Source: Alphaproteobacteria bacterium (GTDB lineage: Bacteria; Pseudomonadota; Alphaproteobacteria; Micavibrionales; UBA2020). Taken from it: DNA of 20,635 nucleotides. The position numbers and the translations under genes are program-made. The stretch is taken from NCBI GenBank assembly GCA_020853455.1, contig JADYYV010000211.1:1-20635 (forward strand), written 5' to 3'. Of the stretch, positions 8,061 to 13,761 are shown piece by piece (position 1 is the first letter of the stretch; each line of letters opens with the position of its first letter). The notes beneath the pieces are model-generated. The model ran no database searches. It saw only the letters and a list, made by a program, of their open reading frames with translations, and had not been told where the DNA came from.

Positions 8061-8096
8061 AAAAGCGCCGCAGGCCAAAGGGCTTGCGGCGCTTTT
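8061..8096. terminator. Bidirectional terminator between convergent genes
   Basis: AAAAGCGCCGCAGGCC (8061-8076) pairs with GGCTTGCGGCGCTTTT (8081-8096) with one G-U pair and a 4-nt loop. It has A-run and T-run flanks, so it can end both the protease gene and the leftward gene at 8111. Confidence 0.9.
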
Positions 8097-8110
8097 GTTG
8101 TTTTCGCGTC

Positions 8111-8374
8111 CTAGGGCTTGTATTTGTCGAGGATGGTTTTTGCGCGGGCTTCGTTGAACGGCATGGGGTTTCCGTCCGCATCGGCCTTGGAAATGCTGGC
8201 GCCGGCAACGATGGCGTTGAGCGTCATGCTTTGCGGCACGCGCGAAGCGGGGTTGAAATATTCCGTCAGCATCATATCCATGATGTCGTTCTGGCGCACG
8301 AAGGCTTCGGGCGGCTTGGATCCGCCGGCGGCTTCCAGTAATTCGGCTTTTGCGGCTTTGATATCGACTGTCAT
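8111..8374 (-). CDS. Hypothetical protein, 87 aa
   Basis: This is a small, soluble, probably helical protein of no family I recognise. It begins MTVDIKAAKAELLEAAGG and ends in a basic DKYKP. It has no Cys, signal peptide or membrane segment. The start is very well supported: AAGGAG lies 7 nt upstream of the ATG. A strong promoter sits about 190 bp upstream on the same strand (TTGACA at 8592-8587, TAGAGT at 8569-8564), leaving an unusually long leader of about 180 nt with two stable hairpins, which hints at post-transcriptional control. It ends at the terminator shared with the protease. Clean signals on both sides suggest a real, well expressed gene. Confidence 0.78.
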   Translation of the reverse strand: MTVDIKAAKAELLEAAGGSKPPEAFVRQNDIMDMMLTEYFNPASRVPQSMTLNAIVAGASISKADADGNPMPFNEARAKTILDKYKP

Positions 8375-8423
8375 GTTTTTCTCCTTTTCAGGTTGAATGC
8401 CGCAAATGCCGCCCGTCTTGCGC

Positions 8424-8464
8424 GCCTGCGGGTTGCAGGCTGATCCCGCTTGACGATAAGCGGG
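8424..8464 (-). promoter_or_regulatory. Two hairpins in the 5' leader of the 87-aa gene
   Basis: GCCTGC/GCAGGC (8424-8429 with 8435-8440, 5-nt loop) lies next to CCCGCTT/AAGCGGG (8445-8451 with 8458-8464, 6-nt loop). Both would fold in the leader of the leftward mRNA. I could not match them to a known riboswitch class. Confidence 0.4.
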
Positions 8465-8563
8465 CCGGACGGGTGATCTGCGGTGTTTTGTGAGCGTCGG
8501 AAAGAAGACAGGCGGGAAACATTTAAACCGCTTTGCCGGAAAGTTGCGCTCGACCTGAAAAAT

Positions 8564-8592
8564 ACTCTAACGCGAGCGGTGCAATATGTCAA
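8564..8592 (-). promoter_or_regulatory. Strong leftward sigma-70 promoter
   Basis: On the minus strand, perfect TTGACA (8592-8587) is followed by a 17-bp spacer and TAGAGT (8569-8564). Transcription should begin near 8557 and read into the 87-aa gene. Confidence 0.65.
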
Positions 8593-8746
8593 ATAAATGA
8601 TGCTGCCGGCTTTCGCGCATTTATAGCTATCCGGCTGATTTAATGAATGAATAGGAGAATTTTTTAAAACCGTCTCTGCCGCCTCCCGGCAAAAACATGC
8701 TCTGGCATCAGCCGGACGCAAAGTACTGACAGGCGGGAATCCGCGC

Positions 8747-8769
8747 GCCGTTATTTGAACGGCTTTTTT
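8747..8769 (+). terminator. Orphan rightward terminator
   Basis: GCCGTT (8747-8752), loop ATTTG, AACGGC (8758-8763), then six T. No gene on the plus strand lies between it and the protease terminator, so it may end a small RNA or act as an attenuator upstream of the response regulator at 8882. Confidence 0.6.
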
Positions 8770-8823
8770 CATTCCCCGAAAGCGCGCCGGATATTAAGAA
8801 AATCCCTTATCTTCCCGTTATAT

Positions 8824-8852
8824 TAGGCAATTCTTAGCTTTTTCAGCATAAT
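8824..8852 (+). promoter_or_regulatory. Candidate promoter for the response regulator operon
   Basis: TAGGCA (8824-8829) and CATAAT (8847-8852) are spaced by 17 bp, about 30 nt before the ATG at 8882. Each box matches consensus only in part. Confidence 0.35.
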
Positions 8853-8881
8853 CTGGGCTGAAGTATCGATGGGGATTTTTT

Positions 8882-9304
8882 ATGACATTTTCAGTATCCG
8901 ATTTGAAGGCGCTGGTGGTCGACGACCACATGATCGTGCGCTGCGACATCGAACGGCATATCAAGACGCTTGGCATCACGCATATCGACCAGGCCGCGAA
9001 TGTGGCGGAGGCGATGACGAAACTGGGCAGCGCCGATTACAACGTCGTGTTCCTCGACTGGAACATGCCGGGGCGCAGCGGCTACAACATGCTGGAACAA
9101 TGCCGCGGCGAAACCAAATACGACAACACCGCCTTCGTCATCGTGTCGGCGGAATCCGAGGACCGTTATATCATCGAGGCGCTGAAGGCGGGTGCGACGT
9201 CCTATATCGTCAAGCCCGTATCCGAAAACATCCTGCGCGAACATGTGACGCGCGTGGTCGCCTGGATCAACGAACGCATGGAAGAAACCCGCCAAACCGC
9301 ATGA
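8882..9304 (+). CDS. CheY-like single-domain response regulator
   Basis: The product is 140 aa, a receiver domain only. All active-site residues are present: acidic pair Asp14-Asp15 (LVVDDH), phospho-acceptor Asp59 (VVFLDWNMPGRSG), Ser89 (VIVSAESED) and Lys111 followed by Pro (YIVKP). It should accept a phosphoryl group from a histidine kinase or HPt protein, most likely the CheA-like kinase two genes downstream. There is no DNA-binding or enzymatic domain, so the signal must pass on by protein binding or onward phosphotransfer. The start ATG follows GGGG by about 7 nt. It is the first gene of a three-gene rightward operon. The short C-terminal helix (about 120-140) is typical for CheY proteins. 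Confidence 0.95.
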   Translation: MTFSVSDLKALVVDDHMIVRCDIERHIKTLGITHIDQAANVAEAMTKLGSADYNVVFLDWNMPGRSGYNMLEQCRGETKYDNTAFVIVSAESEDRYIIEALKAGATSYIVKPVSENILREHVTRVVAWINERMEETRQTA

Positions 9305-9318
9305 CAACATACGCATGA
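9301..9318 (+). other. Five-codon mini-ORF bridging two genes
   Basis: An ATG at 9301 overlaps the response-regulator stop (ATGA), reads MTTYA, and stops at a TGA (9316-9318) overlapping the ATG of the next gene at 9315. The two starts lie in an 11-bp direct repeat, CGCATGACAAC (9298-9308 and 9312-9322). It could hand over ribosomes between the genes, because no Shine-Dalgarno is seen for 9315. Confidence 0.35.
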
Positions 9319-9833
9319 CAACCGCCGCCGCAGACAGTCTTGAAACCATGAACGCCTATGTCTCCGACATCGTCGGCAAGGCGGTGACGGGCACTTTCGA
9401 CACCATGTTCGGGCGTGAAATAGCCCATGCAGGCGCGGAGGCAGCGCAACCGGCGGCGGGCGAGATCTCCAGCCATGTCAGCCTGACGCAGGGCGCGGCG
9501 CTGAACGTGGATTTCAGCTTTCATTTCGATGCGCGGCTTTTGCACCGCATCGCCGAGGAAACCTATCCCGACCAGGCGCGCAATATACCGATGCAGATGA
9601 TCTGCGAAGACATGGCCTGCGCGATCGCCAACGTCGTGGGCAGCCGCGTCAAGGCCTTCCTGAACGGCCGCGGCTATGACCTGTCGATGGATATTCCCGC
9701 GATCGGCGCGCTGGATGCCGCCCGCGACGCGGCGCGCGAAGAACGCAGCTCGCTCGCTTTCCGCTGCCTGCAAGACGGGCAGGACAACGCGCTGCGCGTC
9801 AATATCCACCTGCAGGAAAAGCGCGCGGGATAA
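9315..9833 (+). CDS. CheX-like protein (chemotaxis phosphatase fold) with altered active site
   Basis: The product is 172 aa. Residues about 58-168 resemble CheX: a strand ALNVDFSFHF, then helices leading to AIANVVGSRVKAFLNGRG (103-120), then YDLSMDIPAI. CheC/CheX/FliY phosphatases use an ExxN pair on this helix to dephosphorylate CheY-P. Here Asn106 is kept, but the Glu position is Ala103 (AIAN instead of ExxN). Glu98 and Asp99 lie one turn or more upstream and might compensate. It may therefore be a weak phosphatase, a CheY-P binding or sequestering protein, or the signal output. The first 50 residues are Ala-rich and probably unstructured. No Shine-Dalgarno is seen, and translation is likely coupled to the upstream receiver gene. 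The fold assignment is from pattern reading and is less certain than its neighbours. Confidence 0.72.
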   Translation: MTTAAADSLETMNAYVSDIVGKAVTGTFDTMFGREIAHAGAEAAQPAAGEISSHVSLTQGAALNVDFSFHFDARLLHRIAEETYPDQARNIPMQMICEDMACAIANVVGSRVKAFLNGRGYDLSMDIPAIGALDAARDAAREERSSLAFRCLQDGQDNALRVNIHLQEKRAG

Positions 9834-9858
9834 TGCCGCGCCAGCGGGAAGGGAAGTG

Positions 9859-11451
9859 ATGGTCTCCGGCAAGCTCCAGAAACAGATTGCAAGGCATCTC
9901 GGCGACGGCGCGCCCGTAAACGACGGGCTGGCGGCATTGCTGGCCGAGGTCGATGCGGTTTATGCCGAGCGGCAGGAACGCGCACAGCTGGCCGCGCGCG
10001 GCATCGACGCGGTGTCGTCCGAATTCACGCAGATCGTGGCGGAGCGCGACGCGCTGCTGCTGTCCTTGCGCAAGGTGCTGGACAGTCTCGGTCAGGCCGT
10101 CACGTTTTTCGACCGCACGGGCGTCTGTTCCGGCATTTATTCCAGCGCCTGCGCGACGCTTTTGGAAACCGAACCCGCGGGCCTTCATGCGGGCGACGTG
10201 CTGGGGCTCGATGACGACGGCAAGAAACGGTTTCAGGAACTGATCGAGCTTGCCTTCCACGGGCGCTCCACCATTTTCCCGTTCGATGAACTGATGCGCC
10301 TTGCCCCGAAACGCTATGCCCATTCGCAGGGCGTCGCCGTGTCGCTGCAATACCGCCCGATGTATAACGCGCAGAAAAAACTGTTCGCCATCCTGATGAT
10401 CGCAACCGATGTCAGCCGCGAGGAAAAGGCGCAGGAGGAAATCAGGCTCAAGGAAGCCCGCATCGCCCGCATGCTGCGCATCGCCAAGGACAAGATGGCC
10501 TTCGTGGGATACCTGCGCAAGCTGGAAGGCGTGCTGATCGACCCCGCGATCAAGTACAGCATGGAGGATTTCGCGCGCGAAGTGCATACGCTGAAGGGCA
10601 TGTCGCGCTTTTTCCACCTCGACATCATGGCCGGTATTCTGCACGAGATGGAAAACGAGATGAAATCGCGCAGCAGCGTGACGGTCGATGAAATGCTGGT
10701 GATCGCGCGCGAAGCGGTGGTGGGCGTGTTCGAGGAAGCCAAGGGCTATGGCCGCGAAATCTGGGGCAATAATTTCGAGATACAGGAAGACGTCGTCATG
10801 CTGCCCGTCAGCTACGCGACCGAATTCGGGCGCGAATTGCGGGCGCAGGGCGCGCAGGGCATCGCGTTCCGCTACTTCCAGAAAATCGTCTCCGCCCCCG
10901 TGCGCGACCTGTTGATCCCGTTTGAAACGCAGCTGAACTTTTTCGCGGTCATGGCGGAAAAGCAGGTCAGCGTCACCATGCCCGCGCATGGCGAGATCCG
11001 TGTGTTTTCCCCCGTCTACAAGGAATTCTTCAGCGCGCTGGTGCATGTGGCGCGCAATATCGTGGACCACGCGGCGGAGGATGCGGAGCTGCGCGCGGCG
11101 CAGGAAAAAACCGCGGCGCTGAACGTCTGGGTCGATGTCGCCTACGGGCCGTTCAAGCACACCATGATCCTGACTATCGCCGACGACGGCGCGGGCATCG
11201 ACGACAAAAAGCTGCGCGAAAAACTGGGCCCTGCGGCGGCATCCGAAAGCGACGAGGCGGTGCTGCAGCATATCTTCGATCCGCGCGTATCGACCCGCGA
11301 CACGGTGTCCGATGAATCGGGGCGCGGCATCGGGCTGAATGCGGTGAAGGCCGTGGTGGAAAAACTGGGCGGGTCGGTGCATGTGGATTCCATGCGCGGC
11401 AAGGGCACGGCGCTCACCATCCGCCTGCCCGTGATCTGGGAACCGAATTAG
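9859..11451 (+). CDS. Soluble CheA-like histidine kinase: PAS-HPt-ATPase, no CheW domain
   Basis: The product is 530 aa with no membrane segment. A helical N-terminus (about 25-75) leads to a PAS-like domain (about 75-190, VLDSLGQAVTFFDRTGVC, ending in ILMIATDVSREE). Next is an HPt domain (about 205-300) with the phosphorylatable His243 in VHTLKGMSRFFHL. The ATPase core follows: N-box HVARNIVDHAAE (Asn400), G1 box ADDGAGID (441-448), FDPRVSTRD, and G2 box SGRGIGLNAV. The SGRG and VSTR features are CheA-like rather than typical of HisKA kinases. Unlike CheA, the HPt is internal, the PAS precedes it, and no P2 or CheW-like P5 domain follows; the protein ends right after the ATPase. It should autophosphorylate His243 in trans and pass phosphate to nearby receivers. 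The ATG at 9859 has GGGAAGGGAA just upstream. Confidence 0.92.
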   Translation: MVSGKLQKQIARHLGDGAPVNDGLAALLAEVDAVYAERQERAQLAARGIDAVSSEFTQIVAERDALLLSLRKVLDSLGQAVTFFDRTGVCSGIYSSACATLLETEPAGLHAGDVLGLDDDGKKRFQELIELAFHGRSTIFPFDELMRLAPKRYAHSQGVAVSLQYRPMYNAQKKLFAILMIATDVSREEKAQEEIRLKEARIARMLRIAKDKMAFVGYLRKLEGVLIDPAIKYSMEDFAREVHTLKGMSRFFHLDIMAGILHEMENEMKSRSSVTVDEMLVIAREAVVGVFEEAKGYGREIWGNNFEIQEDVVMLPVSYATEFGRELRAQGAQGIAFRYFQKIVSAPVRDLLIPFETQLNFFAVMAEKQVSVTMPAHGEIRVFSPVYKEFFSALVHVARNIVDHAAEDAELRAAQEKTAALNVWVDVAYGPFKHTMILTIADDGAGIDDKKLREKLGPAAASESDEAVLQHIFDPRVSTRDTVSDESGRGIGLNAVKAVVEKLGGSVHVDSMRGKGTALTIRLPVIWEPN

Positions 11452-11491
11452 CCATATTTTTCAGCCGCCTAAGGGATTATTAACCCCCGCT

Positions 11492-11500
11492 TGCTATAAT
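11492..11500 (+). promoter_or_regulatory. Extended -10 promoter for the 127-aa gene
   Basis: TGCTATAAT is a perfect extended -10 element (TGN plus TATAAT at 11495-11500), about 30 nt before the ATG at 11532. No good -35 is visible, as is common for this type. Confidence 0.55.
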
Positions 11501-11531
11501 ATCGCCATAGGCAACCCGGGAGTTTTTTTTC

Positions 11532-11915
11532 ATGGAAGACGATTATGGCCGTCGTCGTTCGGCCGAATTTGATTACGCACTGACCGGCGGCAAGGCGGGC
11601 GTTACGACCAAGATGCCGACCGCGATGGAAAGCGCCCTGCGCGGCGCCGGCATGCATGAAACCGAAATATCCGAAGCGGCGCGCGTCATCCCGATGGGCC
11701 TGCAGAAAATGGGCGCGACCGCCCCCGAAGTCGAACAGCAGAAATTCGTCGCCATGATGATGGGGTCCTGCGTCAACGGCAAGCCGGATGTGCTGGCCTC
11801 CGTCACGAAACTGGCGAGCGATATCGCGCATCCCAAGGCGGCGGGCATCACGATGGAAACCAAGCCGATGGGTTCCAGCTATGGCGGCTATAAACCGCCG
11901 ACGCAAAAATTCTGA
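11532..11915 (+). CDS. Hypothetical protein, 127 aa
   Basis: I do not recognise this family. The product is soluble with a charged start (MEDDYGRRRSAEFDYAL), a Gly/Thr-rich linker, a helical centre (about 30-100) with several Met (FVAMMMGSC), and a Gly/Tyr/Pro-rich, probably disordered end (SSYGGYKPPTQKF). There is one Cys and no signal peptide. GGGAG lies about 9 nt upstream of the ATG, and an extended -10 promoter lies before that, so it can be expressed apart from the kinase operon. It is convergent with the response regulator at 11939, only 23 bp away. Its place within the signalling island suggests, but does not show, a role there. Confidence 0.75.
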   Translation: MEDDYGRRRSAEFDYALTGGKAGVTTKMPTAMESALRGAGMHETEISEAARVIPMGLQKMGATAPEVEQQKFVAMMMGSCVNGKPDVLASVTKLASDIAHPKAAGITMETKPMGSSYGGYKPPTQKF

Positions 11916-11938
11916 TAGGGCAGAAATTCTGATTTATT

Positions 11939-12382
11939 TTAGTGCGGCTTGATCTGCGCGCAAAGACGCTTGATCTCGCCCAGGAATTTGGGGAAGTCGG
12001 AATAAAGCTCCTGCTTGCCCATCAGCGCCACCACTTCGTGGCGCAGCATCGGTTCCATCTTCACGAATTCCTCGGTGAAGCCCGACAGCACGGCGACCGG
12101 CACTTCGTCGAGTCCGTCGATCAGCTTTATTTCGCGGATGAAATCCTGCCCGCCCTTGTTGGGCATGCGAAGATCCGTGATGATCAGGTCGGGTTTCAGC
12201 ACCTGCGCGCTGGTGCGGATTTCCTTCAGCGCCTCGTCGCCGTCGCTGTAGATATGCAGGATGACCGGCTGGTCGAGCATGCCGAAGGCCTGTTCGATCA
12301 TGATTTTATCGACGTCCTGGTCCTCGATCAGCACGATGTGGAGGATGGCGTCGGTGGTTTCTTTGGTGAATGTGCTCGTCAT
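11939..12382 (-). CDS. Rcp1-like single-domain response regulator
   Basis: The product is 147 aa, one receiver domain. Active-site residues are the acidic pair Glu20-Asp21 (IVLIEDQDVD), phospho-acceptor Asp70 (LIITDLRMPNKGG), Ser100 (VAVLSGF) and Lys123 (ALMGKQ). The Lys is followed by Gln instead of the usual Pro. The sequence style is that of Rcp1-type regulators, which commonly pair with kinases having SHDLQEP-like H-boxes, such as the membrane kinase at 13762. No output domain is attached. AAGGA lies 8 nt before the ATG, and a strong promoter (12406-12433) lies just upstream, so this gene is transcribed separately from the receiver/HPt operon on its right. Confidence 0.94.
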   Translation of the reverse strand: MTSTFTKETTDAILHIVLIEDQDVDKIMIEQAFGMLDQPVILHIYSDGDEALKEIRTSAQVLKPDLIITDLRMPNKGGQDFIREIKLIDGLDEVPVAVLSGFTEEFVKMEPMLRHEVVALMGKQELYSDFPKFLGEIKRLCAQIKPH

Positions 12383-12405
12383 GTGAAATATCCTTGCTGG
12401 CAGCT

Positions 12406-12433
12406 ATTATAACAAAGCCGCCGGGAATGTAAA
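12406..12433 (-). promoter_or_regulatory. Strong promoter for the 12382 response regulator
   Basis: On the minus strand, TTTACA (12433-12428), 16 bp, then perfect TATAAT (12411-12406) preceded by TG at the extended -10 position. Transcription would start near 12399, leaving a leader of about 17 nt that contains AAGGA. Confidence 0.65.
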
Positions 12434-12452
12434 ACCGTCTGTCGGGCAGGCG

Positions 12453-12800
12453 TTATGTCAGGCGGCCGCGCAGGATTTCAAGGGATTGCGCGGCAAGCGC
12501 GGCGAAGGCGGCTTCCTGCGCCGCCGCGTCGGCCACCTTGCCCGCATGGCACAGCGCCTCGATATCCCGCGCCGCGGCCGATAGTTTCAGCGCGCCCAGC
12601 GCCGCCGCGTTCGATGCCAGCTTGTGCACGCAGCTGCGGATCGCATCCGCGTCCCGGGCCGCGAAGGCGGCGGGAATTTCGGCGACCTTGCTTTCCAAAA
12701 AAACCAGCAGGCGTTTGGCGAAGGCGCGCGCGGGATCGCGGCCCATCGCTGTTTCCAGCCCCTCGATGCTGGCCCATGAAACGATGTCGTCCATATTCAT
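12453..12800 (-). CDS. Stand-alone HPt (histidine phosphotransfer) protein
   Basis: The product is 115 aa and fits a single four-helix HPt bundle. The phosphorylatable His59 lies in CVHKLASNAAALGA, matching the H-K-L-(A/K)-(G/S)-x-(A/S) HPt pattern. Such proteins carry phosphate between receivers and have no kinase activity of their own. Its ATG overlaps the stop of the upstream receiver-like gene (ATGA, 12797-12800), so translation is coupled. With receivers on both sides it is a natural relay step between the membrane kinase branch and the other receivers. The C-terminal half is very Ala-rich, consistent with helices. Confidence 0.9.
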   Translation of the reverse strand: MNMDDIVSWASIEGLETAMGRDPARAFAKRLLVFLESKVAEIPAAFAARDADAIRSCVHKLASNAAALGALKLSAAARDIEALCHAGKVADAAAQEAAFAALAAQSLEILRGRLT

Positions 12801-13249
12801 GCGTCCGGGTTGGTGACAAGCTTGGCCGTGCGGAACCAGAACGCGTCGAGCGCGCTTGCGAAAACGCGCATGCCCGCGGTGTCGTTCGGGATGCGCACGC
12901 AGGCATTCGCGTTGCGCGCATGGCAGTCGCGCGCCGTTTCGCGCGACAGGTTTTCGGCGATCACGATGACGGGAATGGCGGCAAACGGGTTGTCGGATTT
13001 CAGCCGGTCGAGCGCCGGCAGCAGCTCGTCGCCCAGCATCACCATGTCGGGGCGCAGCGCGGTGTCATAGGGCTCCGTCTTGCGCAGGAACGAAAACAGG
13101 CTCTGCTCGTCCCTGACATGGTACAGCGCGACCGGCGTCTGGATGGCGCGCAGCGCCAGCTGCAGGCGCATCATGACGTCTTCCTGCGGATGCGCGATCA
13201 GGATGTTGACGGGCGCGCGGCGCATATCGGGCTTCAGCGGCATCATCAT
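12797..13249 (-). CDS. Degenerate (pseudo) receiver domain protein
   Basis: The product is 150 aa and follows the receiver fold pattern from VNILIAHPQED through PDMVMLGDELLP and AAIPVIVIAENLS to ANACVRIPND. It aligns well with the upstream regulator but has lost the chemistry. The acidic pair is replaced by His20-Pro21, the phospho-acceptor position is Gly73 (Asp74 is next to it), the Ser/Thr position is Ala98, and the Lys position is Ile120. It is probably a phosphorylation-independent partner, adaptor or antagonist. The start ATG at 13249 overlaps the upstream stop (ATGA), and its own stop overlaps the HPt start (ATGA), so the three genes are tightly coupled. The intact frame and coupling argue against a pseudogene. 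Two further ATG codons follow immediately at 13246 and 13243. Confidence 0.85.
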   Translation of the reverse strand: MMMPLKPDMRRAPVNILIAHPQEDVMMRLQLALRAIQTPVALYHVRDEQSLFSFLRKTEPYDTALRPDMVMLGDELLPALDRLKSDNPFAAIPVIVIAENLSRETARDCHARNANACVRIPNDTAGMRVFASALDAFWFRTAKLVTNPDA

Positions 13250-13701
13250 CGCGCATCCCCCTGCGGCAGCACCGCCTGGAAAATCCAGAAATTCTCGATC
13301 GCCTGTACGAAGGCCAGCATTTCCGGAAAAGTCAGCGGTTTTTGCACATAGGCGTTCGCATGGCGCAGGTAACAGCTTTCGATATCGCGGTCGAGCGCGG
13401 ATCCCGACAGCATAATGACGGGAATATGGGCGAAAGCGGGCTCGGCGCGGATTTCCTCCAGCGTCTGCGGCCCGCCCTTGCCCAGCATGTTGATGTCGAG
13501 GAAAATCAGGTCGGGCTGGCGCAGTTCGTTCGACAGGTAATCGATCACGCCCTGCCCGTCGCGCACGAAATGAAGGACGATCTTGGCGCGGGCGGTCAGG
13601 AAGGCCTGTTCCATGAACAGCGCATCGGCTTCCTGGTCCTCGGCATAGAGGACATGGATGGGTTCGTCGTTCGGAAGCGTCTGCGGCACGGTCATGGGCA
13701 T
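13246..13701 (-). CDS. Rcp1-like single-domain response regulator
   Basis: The product is 151 aa, one receiver domain with a complete active site: Glu21-Asp22 (VLYAEDQEAD), phospho-acceptor Asp69 (LIFLDINMLGKGG), Ser99 (VIMLSGS) and Lys121-Pro122 (AYVQKP). It is the first gene of the receiver / pseudo-receiver / HPt operon and is divergent from the MASE1-CHASE kinase, its most likely phosphate donor. No output domain is attached. The ATG at 13701 has no Shine-Dalgarno. A second in-frame ATG at 13695 lies exactly where transcription from TAAACA-17-TAGAAT would begin, so a leaderless message starting at residue 3 is possible. Confidence 0.94.
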   Translation of the reverse strand: MPMTVPQTLPNDEPIHVLYAEDQEADALFMEQAFLTARAKIVLHFVRDGQGVIDYLSNELRQPDLIFLDINMLGKGGPQTLEEIRAEPAFAHIPVIMLSGSALDRDIESCYLRHANAYVQKPLTFPEMLAFVQAIENFWIFQAVLPQGDAR

Positions 13702-13730
13702 ATTCTAACATATTTCCATTTGCGTGTTTA
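13702..13730 (-). promoter_or_regulatory. Candidate promoter giving a leaderless receiver mRNA
   Basis: On the minus strand TAAACA (13730-13725), 17 bp, then TAGAAT (13707-13702). The predicted first transcribed base, about 7 nt on, is the A of the ATG at 13695. Confidence 0.4.
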
Positions 13731-13761
13731 GGCGGTAAAGTGAAGCTGCAAGGAAGTCAAA

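Larger units (their letters stand above)
8375..8881. other. 507-bp intergenic region without a convincing gene
   Basis: It holds, from left to right, the leader and promoter of the leftward 87-aa gene, an AT-rich stretch (8575-8670), an isolated rightward terminator (8747-8769) and a candidate promoter for the response regulator at 8882. One minus-strand frame stays open from 8772 to 8371, but it has Arg-rich low-quality content and crosses the promoter, so I do not call it a gene. Confidence 0.6.

Noticed and set aside
8371..8772. A 133-codon minus-strand open frame in the intergenic region
   Set aside because: It spans the strong leftward promoter and leader hairpins, has an Arg-rich, Cys-scattered product and no ribosome binding site.
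9799..11382. A 527-codon open frame antisense to the CheA-like kinase
   Set aside because: Low-complexity product with no recognisable fold; the sense strand encodes HPt and ATPase motifs.
13250..13711. A longer frame extending the degenerate receiver upstream to 304 codons
   Set aside because: The extension lies antisense-free but out of frame over the intact receiver gene and gives Arg/Pro-rich nonsense; the ATGA start at 13249 explains the gene.
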